A stretch of 6,666 nucleotides of DNA from Anaerolineae bacterium (lineage in GTDB: Bacteria > Chloroflexota > Anaerolineae > SpSt-600): positions 1 to 6,666 of the forward strand of contig JAPWUT010000096.1 in assembly GCA_028275425.1 (NCBI GenBank), read 5' to 3'. The notes under the pieces were generated by a model. It did not search any database, was not told the DNA's origin, and worked only from the letters and a program-made list of their open reading frames with translations. A program made the translations under genes and the position numbers. Shown in pieces: positions 1 through 6,470 of the stretch. How positions within the stretch are numbered: the first letter of the stretch is position 1; each line of letters opens with the position of its first letter.

Positions 1-152
1 ACCCCCGTGGGCTTAGGGTTCGCCAACGCTTTGGGTCCCACTCGTGGCGGGTTTGCTAATGGGGGCTACTCGCCCCTTTTAAGGTTTTGTGGGGGCACAC
101 CCCCCACGACCCCCCGCCAGGGGGCTTGCGCCCCCTGGACCCCTGTTTGCCC
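1..152. repeat. GC-rich tandem repeat, left block, copy L1
   Basis: First visible unit of a repeat of about 152 bp; the array may extend beyond the window. It starts ACCCCCGTGGGCTTAGGG and contains GTTCGCCAACGC and GGCGGGTTTGC. It has two hairpins. At 89-107 the stem is GTGGGGG with loop CACAC. At 117-138 the stem is a perfect 9 bp CCAGGGGGC with loop TTGC. It differs from the next copy by only three substitutions and one inserted base. The open frame across L1 to L3 is not credible as a gene, because the period is not a multiple of three and the composition simply follows the repeat. Confidence 0.9.
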
Positions 153-305
153 ACCCTCGTGGGCTTAGGGTTCGCCAACGCTTTGGGTCCCACTCGTAGC
201 GGGTTTGCTAATGGGGGCTACTCGCCCCTTTTAAGGTTTTGTGGGGGGACACCCCCCACGACCCCCCGCCAGGGGGCTTGCGCCCCCTGGACCCCTGTTT
301 CGCCC
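153..305. repeat. GC-rich tandem repeat, left block, copy L2
   Basis: Near-identical to the preceding unit. The hairpin at 241-259 is an 8-bp perfect stem (GTGGGGGG) with loop ACA; a single C-to-G change relative to L1 extends this stem by one pair. The second hairpin at 269-290 again has stem CCAGGGGGC and loop TTGC. Confidence 0.9.
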
Positions 306-487
306 ACCCCCGTGGGCTTAGGGTTCGCCAACGCTTTGGGGCCCACTCGTGGCGGGGTTAACCTCTTCTCCATTCACTCGCCAGAATTTCCCCCTTTCCT
401 CGCAGGGAAGGGGGCAGGGGGTTAGGTCGGAAAGGGGACACCCCCACGCCCCGCTATGAGGGCGAAACCCCCTGGACCCCCTTACTT
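306..487. repeat. Divergent tandem repeat copy L3 with an unrelated middle part
   Basis: The first 50 or so bases (306-357) match L1 and L2 closely. Bases about 358-430 are unlike the other copies and hold their own stem-loop. From about 431 the family sequence returns in eroded form: a GGGG-ACA-CCCC core at 434-444 and CCCCCTGGACCCCC near 469-482. The second family hairpin has lost its pairing. The copy is longer than the others (182 bases). Confidence 0.7.
390..414. other. Stem-loop unique to copy L3
   Basis: Bases 390-399 (CCCCCTTTCC) pair with 405-414 (GGGAAGGGGG). This gives 10 bp with one G-T wobble and loop TCGCA. It lies about 100-120 bases past the fusion gene's stop in the direction of transcription. 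On the transcribed minus strand it is followed by AAATTC rather than a T run, so it does not qualify as an intrinsic terminator, though it could stall polymerase or protect the 3' end of the mRNA. Confidence 0.5.
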
Positions 488-509
488 ACCCTTGTTGGCT
501 CAGGGTCCC
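488..509. repeat. Short eroded repeat fragment (L4) abutting the fusion gene stop codon
   Basis: ACCCTTGTTGGCTCAGGGT aligns with the family's unit start (ACCCTCGTGGGCTTAGGGT). Recognisable similarity fades just before the TAA stop of the fusion gene. The repeat block thus reaches the coding sequence with no separate intergenic spacer. Confidence 0.5.
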
Positions 510-3500
510 TTAGCTTCGGCGCATGAAGCGAGGAAGGATGGTCGCCCACTCAGGTAAGGGGACGCTGTCCCCAGGGCCAAGTTTGTCTATGGGCTTTACT
601 TCTTTCTGACGGAACCGGCCAGCAAATATCCCTATCTGGGCTCCTTCTTGTGCGTAACGCTTGTCTACAAGAGCCATCCCTACAAGGTAACCCTCAGTAT
701 CAATGGCACAGGAGGTTACTACCCCAATGTAATCGCCCCTTTGGTTGATTACCCTGTCCCCAGGCTCAGGCCTCGGAACTCCTTTGCGGTTCATCCGGAA
801 ACGGATTATTTCCCTGGTGCGCTTGGCTTCTTTCTCAATTATAGCCTTGCGGCCAATGAAGTAGGGTTTGTGGAATTTGACATAAGGAGCAAAGCCTGCT
901 TCTATCGGGTCTATGTTGAACGGGCCTGCCAGTTCGTGGCCGTAAAGGGGAAGGCCAGCTTCAGTACGAGTTGAGTCCCTGGCTCCAAGGCCCGCAGGCT
1001 TTATCCCAAAAGGTTGGCCCTTTTCCAGTAGGAGGTTCCAGAGGCGAGGAGCATCTTCGGGGTGGACAAAGATTTCGTATCCCCACTCTTCTCCGGTGTA
1101 ACCGGTCCGGGCTACAATTACGTCCATACCGTCCAAGGTCAATTCGGCCAGTTCTGTGCGTCGCAGCCTCTTCAGGATTTCACGCCCGTCCCGGTCGGCT
1201 AAGGCCATTAGGATGTGGATGGAGGCTGGGCCTTGTAAGGCCATGTCTACTTTCATGTCTTTGCCAGAGGAAGGGTCTTTCAGGTTGCGCAAGATGGCTT
1301 GCCCGTCTACTTCTTTATCCGGGTGCTCTCGGTCTACAATGACCCGGCGGGAGTTTACGGCATTGAGCCAGGCCCAGTCTTTCTCTTCATTGGCGGCGTT
1401 GACCACCATGATGTAGCGGTCTTTCTTGAGCCTGTAAATCATTACGTCATCAATGACGTTGCCGTCGGGGTCTAAGAGGTAGGAGTAGAGGGATTGGCCA
1501 TCTTCAAGCCAACGGACATAGTTGGTGGTTACGAAGTCCAAGAAGCTGGTGGCATTGTCTCCGGAGATTTCAAATACTCCCATGTGGGCAACGTCAAACA
1601 GGCCAGCGGCTTCGCGCACTGCTCTGTGTTCCTCAAGGACACCGCTGTACCATACGGGCATCTCCCATCCGGCGAAGGGGACGAGTTTAGCCTTGAGTTT
1701 TTTGTGCTCTTCGTAAAGTGGCGTGTGCTTGAGCGGCCCAGGCTTTTCTTCCCACCGGAATTCTTCCTTCTGAACGGAGGGCCTTTCTTGGTCCAGGAAC
1801 CTCTGGCCTACAAAGTAGGGCTTGGAGAGGGCAAAGAGGTTCTTATGGTTGCTGCGGTAGAGGGTAAGGGCATCGGGCCTTTCGCCGTCGTAGGAAGGCC
1901 AGTCGGCCTCGGCACGCCAGGATTTGTACGATTGAGGGGAAGCAGCCTGGAAGCCGTTTTGTACCAGTTTCTTCCAGAGCTTGGCGATTTCATCTGGATG
2001 GGAGATGAGCAGGGTGAGCTCGTGGCCTTGGCCGAAGTCAATCCTGGCTACGGTGGTCTCTGCACCGTCCACTTGGCCGGTCCAGAACCTATTCAATGGG
2101 ATTTCGGGCAGTGAGGGCAGGAGTTGGCGTAGGCGAGGCAAAGCTCCCTCTCCTGCGACCCCTATGGCCACTTTCCTTACCCAGTCCTCCATGTCTTCCC
2201 ATAGGTCATCCACGATGACAGGGCCTTCAACCTTGGCCAGGATGTCCTGGCGGTCAAAGATTACGTAGCCATCGGATAGGGCTCGGAACCATTCTTTGAC
2301 CCTTTCGGTATTTTCGGGGTTAGTCACTACCAAGTATTGCTGGCGGCCACGGGGGTCATCGGGCAGGCGAAGGATTGATACGTCATCCATGAGTTTGCCA
2401 TCAGCATCCAGGAGGAAGGAGCGTGCCACCATGCCTGGCTTCAGGTCAATCAAGTTGGCGGTGTTAACTTGCTGGATGAAAGCTTCGGCTCTCCAGCCTC
2501 TCACTGTAATGAGGCCAAGGTTTGTAAGGTCAAAGGCGAATGGCCCTTTCCCTTCAGGCGTGGCCTTTTCTTCCAGGAGTGGTTTGCGAACGGGCTCTTT
2601 GCCGGGCAAGAAGCAGTAGTGGGGGTATCCGGTTTTGCATGGAGGTGGGCAGATTGGGATGCGGTCAATGAGCTCCTCAACTCGGCAAGCCGCCCTCTTG
2701 AGGATTTCCAGCTCTATTTTGCCCCTGGGCAGTTCATGGTCCCGGCCGTAGTAGCGGAACGGCTTTATATTCACCAAGACTTCGGTCATTATGTCGGCGA
2801 TTTCTTCCATCTCTTCGGGGTCAAGTCCTCTCTGTGTGACCCAAGGTGTTCCCAAGCGTATTCCGCTGGCCAATGGGGTCATGGTATCGCCGGGGATTGT
2901 GTTTTTGTTTACGATTATCCCTGCTATGTCCAGAAGGCGTGCTGCTATTTCCCCTTTCACCGGGTAGCCGGTGTCGGTCTTTATGGAGCGAAGGTCCAGG
3001 ACTACCAAGTGGGTATCGGTCCCGCCATAGGCCACTTTTATGCCCCTTTTCTGAAAGGCTGCGGCCAGGGCTTGGGCGTTTTTCACAATCTTGTGCTGGA
3101 TTCGCTTGAAGGGTTCGGTTTGGGCTATCTTGAAGGCTACGGCGATGGCGGCGAATTTGTTGACGTGAGGGCCTCCTTGGATTCCGGGGAAGACGGCGGC
3201 GTCAATGCGCTGGGCCAATTCCTCATCAGTGGTGATTATGACTGCACCCCTGGGGCCGAATATGGTTTTGTGGGTAGTGAAGGTTATGACATCGGCTATG
3301 CCGATTGGGGATGGGTGGGCACCGGCCACTACTAACCCTGCAGTGTGGGCGATGTCGGCCATTAGGTAAGCTCCGACGGCATCGGCTATTTGGCGGAACT
3401 TTTCCCAGTCCGGAGCCCAGGAGTAAGAAGTGTAGCCGGCGATTATGAGGCGAGGTTTGTATTCCAAGGCCAGTTTCATTATCTGGTCGTAATTGAGGCG

Positions 3501-4082
3501 CTCTGTTACGGGGTCAACCCCGTAGGATACAACTTTGTAACGGCGGCCGGAGATGTTGAATTCGCTTCCGTGCGTGAGGTGGCCGCCCTGGAACAGGTCC
3601 ATGCCCATTATGGTGTCGCCGGGGTTGAGCAAGGCATCGTAGACGGAGATGTTAGCCGGGGCGCCGGAGAGGGGCTGGACGTTCACGTATATCCTTTCAG
3701 GCGGGACTTTTTCGTTGGCGAAGGCTTGGGCTACTCGGCGTTGGGCCAGGGTTTCCACGAAGTGGGCGTATTCCACGCCTTTGTAGAACCGCCTGTCGCC
3801 GTAGCGCCGGTAGTAGCTGAGCTGGTGGGCGAAGTCCATTACCAACTCTATCTCTTCCCTGGTCATCCTCAATGGCGGGTAGCCTTCGGCATAGATGTTG
3901 TTGAAAACCGAGCCCAGTGCCTTAAGCACGGGCTCCGGGGCTATGCTTTCAGAAGGGATAAGGATGATTTTGCGGGCCTGCTTTTCTTCTTCGTAGCGAA
4001 TCAGGCGGTCTATTTCGGGGTCAATTACTGATAGTTCGCCTTTCAGGATTTGGACATATTCTCGTGCCAGTTCCAGGTCCAT
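510..4082 (-). CDS. glyA-gcvT: Fusion protein: serine hydroxymethyltransferase (GlyA) + degenerate GcvT-like domain + aminomethyltransferase (GcvT)
   Basis: Cytosolic one-carbon enzyme of 1190 residues in one unbroken frame, about three times a normal GlyA or GcvT. Residues 1-475 are SHMT (glycine + methylene-THF to serine): LIPSES at 41-46, Tyr64 and Glu66 in YAEGYP, GGHLTHG at 166-172 (His168 should stack on PLP), Asp243/His246 in ADIAH, Schiff-base Lys272 in THKT, Arg409 in SGIR for the substrate carboxylate. Residues 511-765 are GcvT-like but lack the GYTGE folate signature. Residues 781-1178 are a complete T protein: FAGWEMPVWY (803-812), GLFDVAHMG, DD at 878-879 (catalytic Asp region), GYTGE at 994-998, GLGARD from 1031, then a C-terminal barrel. 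Expected T-domain reaction: aminomethyl-lipoyl-GcvH + THF to methylene-THF + ammonia. The ATG is fixed by a strong Shine-Dalgarno sequence 4 bases upstream, overlapping the uvrB stop. Domain calls are firm; channelling between domains is inferred. No other glycine cleavage genes lie in the window. Confidence 0.95.
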   Translation of the reverse strand: MDLELAREYVQILKGELSVIDPEIDRLIRYEEEKQARKIILIPSESIAPEPVLKALGSVFNNIYAEGYPPLRMTREEIELVMDFAHQLSYYRRYGDRRFYKGVEYAHFVETLAQRRVAQAFANEKVPPERIYVNVQPLSGAPANISVYDALLNPGDTIMGMDLFQGGHLTHGSEFNISGRRYKVVSYGVDPVTERLNYDQIMKLALEYKPRLIIAGYTSYSWAPDWEKFRQIADAVGAYLMADIAHTAGLVVAGAHPSPIGIADVITFTTHKTIFGPRGAVIITTDEELAQRIDAAVFPGIQGGPHVNKFAAIAVAFKIAQTEPFKRIQHKIVKNAQALAAAFQKRGIKVAYGGTDTHLVVLDLRSIKTDTGYPVKGEIAARLLDIAGIIVNKNTIPGDTMTPLASGIRLGTPWVTQRGLDPEEMEEIADIMTEVLVNIKPFRYYGRDHELPRGKIELEILKRAACRVEELIDRIPICPPPCKTGYPHYCFLPGKEPVRKPLLEEKATPEGKGPFAFDLTNLGLITVRGWRAEAFIQQVNTANLIDLKPGMVARSFLLDADGKLMDDVSILRLPDDPRGRQQYLVVTNPENTERVKEWFRALSDGYVIFDRQDILAKVEGPVIVDDLWEDMEDWVRKVAIGVAGEGALPRLRQLLPSLPEIPLNRFWTGQVDGAETTVARIDFGQGHELTLLISHPDEIAKLWKKLVQNGFQAASPQSYKSWRAEADWPSYDGERPDALTLYRSNHKNLFALSKPYFVGQRFLDQERPSVQKEEFRWEEKPGPLKHTPLYEEHKKLKAKLVPFAGWEMPVWYSGVLEEHRAVREAAGLFDVAHMGVFEISGDNATSFLDFVTTNYVRWLEDGQSLYSYLLDPDGNVIDDVMIYRLKKDRYIMVVNAANEEKDWAWLNAVNSRRVIVDREHPDKEVDGQAILRNLKDPSSGKDMKVDMALQGPASIHILMALADRDGREILKRLRRTELAELTLDGMDVIVARTGYTGEEWGYEIFVHPEDAPRLWNLLLEKGQPFGIKPAGLGARDSTRTEAGLPLYGHELAGPFNIDPIEAGFAPYVKFHKPYFIGRKAIIEKEAKRTREIIRFRMNRKGVPRPEPGDRVINQRGDYIGVVTSCAIDTEGYLVGMALVDKRYAQEGAQIGIFAGRFRQKEVKPIDKLGPGDSVPLPEWATILPRFMRRS

Positions 4083-4085
4083 GCT

Positions 4086-6173
4086 TCACCTCCCTAAGGT
4101 TTTACTTTTCGTAAGGGATTGGTTCGGGTCGCCCCATTGGGCAGAGCGGGTTTCAGCGGGCTTTTTCTTCTCCAGGATTTTCTCTATTTCGGGGACGTTT
4201 TCCCCAAGAAGGCGGCGGAGTTCAAAGATTTCGTCTCTGAGCATGGCTGCTTTTTCAAATTCCAGGTTCCGGGCAGCTGTGTGCATCTGGTTTTCCAATT
4301 CCTTTATCATTCGCCTAAGCTCATCTTTGGGGATTTCTTCTCCCCTTACGATGTATTCAGCTTTCCGTTCCGCTACTTTCCGCACTCTATCGGTAAGGTC
4401 TCGCACTTCTTTGACTATGCTGCGGGGTTCAATTCCGTGGCGGAGGTTGTATTCCATTTGGATGCGGCGTCGCCTTTCTGTTTCTTCTATGGCTTTGCGC
4501 ATGGCTTCGGTTACAGTATCGGCATACATTATGGCTGTGCCTTCTACGTGTCTTGCCGCCCGGCCTATGGTTTGGATTAAGGCCGTCTCGGAGCGGAGGA
4601 ACCCCTCTTTGTCCGCATCCAGTATAGCAACAAGGGAGACTTCCGGCAAGTCAAGCCCTTCCCTCAAAAGGTTTATCCCGACTACTACATCATACACCCC
4701 AAGGCGTAAGTTGCGCAAGATTTCCACTCTCTCAATGGTGTCAATTTCGGAGTGGAGGTAGTGAACCTTTATGCCCATTTCGGTCAAGTATTCGGCCAGG
4801 TCTTCGGCCATCCTTTTGGTGAGGGTAGTGACCAAAGCTCGCTGGCCTTTTTCTACCCGTTTGCGTATTTCTGAGATTAGGTCATCCATTTGCCCCTTGG
4901 TAGGCCGGACAAATATCTGCGGGTCTACTATGCCTGTAGGCCTTATGAGTTGTTCTACTATCTGCTCGCTTTTTTCCAGTTCGTATGGGCCTGGGGTAGC
5001 GGATGTGAAGATGACCTGGCGCACCCTCTGCTCAAATTCTTCAAATTTGAGTGGTCGGTTGTCCAGGGCCGAGGGGAGGCGGAAGCCGTAGTCTACAAGG
5101 GTCTTCTTGCGGGTATAGTCTCCATGGTACATCCCCCGGAGCTGAGGTATGGTCATGTGGGATTCGTCTATTATGACCAGGAAGTCGTCCGGGAAGTAAT
5201 CCAAGAGGGTCCAAGGCGGTTCTCCGGGCTTGCGGCGGGAGAGGTGGCGGGAGTAGTTTTCAATGCCTGGGCAGTATCCGGTCTCTTTTAGCAGTTCCAG
5301 GTCGTAGCGGGTGCGCTGTTCAAGGCGCTGGGCTTCCAGGAGTTTACCCTGGGCCCTGAGTTCGGCGAGCCTTTCTTCCAGTTCTTGCTCTATGTCCCTT
5401 ATAGCCTGCTGGAGCTTCTCATATGGGGTTATAAAATGCTTTGCCGGGTATATGGCTACGGCGTCCAATTCCCTCAAGCTCTCGCCGGTTAGGGGGTCAA
5501 ATTCGGTGATGCGGTCCACCTCATCGCCCCAGAATTCAATTCGGTAGGCGGTTTGGAGGTAGGCTGGCTGGACTTCTATGGTATCTCCTCGGACTCGGAA
5601 CCTTCCCCGTTCTAAGACGGTGTCGTTTCTTTCGTATTGGATTTCAACCAGGTGGCGTAGGACTTTGTTGCGGCGGCGTGTTTCTCCCCTCTTCAGGGTA
5701 AGGACGACCTGGCCGTAGTCTTCGGGGCTTCCGAGGCCGTATATGCAGGAGACCGATGCCACGATGATGACATCTCGGCGGGAGAAGAGGGCGGATGTAG
5801 CTGCTAACCTCAGGCGGTCAATTTCTTCGTTGATATCGGCGTCTTTTTCAATGTAAAGGTCGTATTCGGGAAGGTAAGCTTCGGGCTGGTAGTAATCGTA
5901 GTAGCTTACGAAGTATTCCACGGCGTTGTGGGGGAAGAATTCTCTGAATTCGGCGTAGAGTTGGGCGGCGAGGGTTTTGTTGTGGGCGATGACCAAGGTT
6001 GGTTTTTGGACTTGTTCTATGACGTTGGCGATGACGTAGGTTTTGCCTGTGCCGGTGGCGCCAAGGAGTGTCTGGTAGCGGTATCCTTTGCGGATACCTT
6101 CCACCAGCTTTTCTATTGCCTGAGGCTGGTCGCCTGTTGGCTTAAAGGGTGAAACGAGTTTAAAGCGTTCCAT
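4086..6173 (-). CDS. uvrB: UvrABC excinuclease subunit B (UvrB)
   Basis: UvrB is the DNA-damage-verifying helicase-like subunit of nucleotide excision repair. It is loaded by UvrA and then recruits the nuclease UvrC. The 695-residue protein is full length for the family (about 660-700). Visible in order: the N-terminal SPFKPTGDQPQAI motif (8-20), Walker A GATGTGKT (38-45), the damage-clamping beta-hairpin region YYDYYQPEAY onward (91-115), Walker B-type DESH (336-339), TSATPGPYE (390-398), REGLDLPE (504-511), the arginine-finger motif QTIGRAARH (534-542), and a C-terminal UVR domain (about 619-655) for UvrC contact. A Lys/Glu-rich tail of about 40 residues follows. The start fits the family N-terminus. 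The Shine-Dalgarno match is weak: GGGTGGG ends 11 bases before the ATG and seems to come from the adjoining repeat. It is the first gene of a two-gene operon. I found no convincing LexA operator specific to it. Confidence 0.98.
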   Translation of the reverse strand: MERFKLVSPFKPTGDQPQAIEKLVEGIRKGYRYQTLLGATGTGKTYVIANVIEQVQKPTLVIAHNKTLAAQLYAEFREFFPHNAVEYFVSYYDYYQPEAYLPEYDLYIEKDADINEEIDRLRLAATSALFSRRDVIIVASVSCIYGLGSPEDYGQVVLTLKRGETRRRNKVLRHLVEIQYERNDTVLERGRFRVRGDTIEVQPAYLQTAYRIEFWGDEVDRITEFDPLTGESLRELDAVAIYPAKHFITPYEKLQQAIRDIEQELEERLAELRAQGKLLEAQRLEQRTRYDLELLKETGYCPGIENYSRHLSRRKPGEPPWTLLDYFPDDFLVIIDESHMTIPQLRGMYHGDYTRKKTLVDYGFRLPSALDNRPLKFEEFEQRVRQVIFTSATPGPYELEKSEQIVEQLIRPTGIVDPQIFVRPTKGQMDDLISEIRKRVEKGQRALVTTLTKRMAEDLAEYLTEMGIKVHYLHSEIDTIERVEILRNLRLGVYDVVVGINLLREGLDLPEVSLVAILDADKEGFLRSETALIQTIGRAARHVEGTAIMYADTVTEAMRKAIEETERRRRIQMEYNLRHGIEPRSIVKEVRDLTDRVRKVAERKAEYIVRGEEIPKDELRRMIKELENQMHTAARNLEFEKAAMLRDEIFELRRLLGENVPEIEKILEKKKPAETRSAQWGDPNQSLTKSKTLGR
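4087..4095 (-). promoter_or_regulatory. Strong Shine-Dalgarno site of the glyA-gcvT fusion gene, overlapping the uvrB stop codon
   Basis: On the minus strand the sequence reads AGGGAGGTG, then AAGC, then ATG. This is an extended match to the anti-Shine-Dalgarno sequence at a short 4-base spacing. The uvrB stop TGA (4088-4086) overlaps its last two bases. A ribosome finishing uvrB would therefore sit directly on this site, which supports translational coupling and fixes the fusion gene's start. Confidence 0.9.
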
Positions 6174-6187
6174 CTTTTATTTTTCCC

Positions 6188-6319
6188 ACCCCCGGTGGCT
6201 TAGGGTTCGCCAGCGTTCTGGGCCCCACTCTTGGCGGGGTTGCAAGAGTTAGCTGCTCTCCCCTTATTTGAAAATTCTGGGGGCACATCCCCCATGCCCC
6301 CTGGACCCCCGTTTTTCCC
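6188..6319. repeat. GC-rich tandem repeat, right block, copy R1 (short form)
   Basis: Same family and orientation as the left block, with variant signatures GTTCGCCAGCG and CTCTTGGCGGGGTTGC. It keeps the first hairpin (6278-6294, stem TGGGGG, loop CACAT). It lacks about 20 bases that form the left arm and loop of the second hairpin in the other copies, which gives a 132-base unit. Its left edge, including an ATTTTTCCCACC spacer shared with the other copies, comes within about 6 bases of the uvrB ATG. The uvrB promoter must therefore lie in or beyond this repeat; I could not identify a convincing -35/-10 pair. Confidence 0.85.
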
Positions 6320-6470
6320 GCCCTCGGTGGCTTAGGGTTCGCCAGCGTTTTGGGTCCCACTCTTGGCGGGTTTGCTAATCTGGGCAACTCGCCCCCTCTT
6401 TTTGTTTTTGGGGGCACATCCCCCACACCCCCTGCCAGGGGGCAAAGCCCCCTGGACCCCCCATTTTCCC
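6320..6470. repeat. GC-rich tandem repeat, right block, copy R2
   Basis: Full-length unit with both hairpins: 6409-6425 (stem TGGGGG, loop CACAT) and 6435-6455 (9-bp stem CCAGGGGGC, loop AAA). The second stem is identical to that in L1 and L2 while the loop differs. Confidence 0.85.

Noticed and set aside
87..425. Plus-strand open frame across the left repeat block (112 residues)
   Set aside because: It is made of repeat DNA, the 152/153-base period shifts frame between copies, and its peptide is a Pro/Gly-rich echo of the repeat with no domain or ribosome site.
434..445. Possible intrinsic terminator for the operon (GGGG-TGT-CCCC then TTT on the minus strand)
   Set aside because: The stem is only 4 bp with three T's before CC, and the same core occurs in every repeat copy, so it is better explained as an eroded family hairpin.
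1..509. CRISPR array
   Set aside because: The whole unit of about 152 bases is repeated, with no short repeats separated by unique spacers of constant length, and no cas genes are present.
1494..2114. Long plus-strand frame antisense to the fusion gene (206 residues), and similar ones at 2469-3335 and 3390-4031
   Set aside because: They lie wholly opposite a gene with clear family motifs, have no family resemblance themselves, and arise from the codon bias of the true strand.
1788..2658. A separate internal gene for the T protein inside the fusion frame
   Set aside because: The frame is continuous through both linkers, and I noticed no strong Shine-Dalgarno plus ATG pair at the domain junctions.
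6205..6218. GTTC-N6-GTTC (GAAC-N6-GAAC on the minus strand) upstream of uvrB, considered as a LexA/SOS operator
   Set aside because: It is a direct rather than an inverted arrangement, and the same segment is present in other right-block repeat copies, so it is not specific to uvrB.
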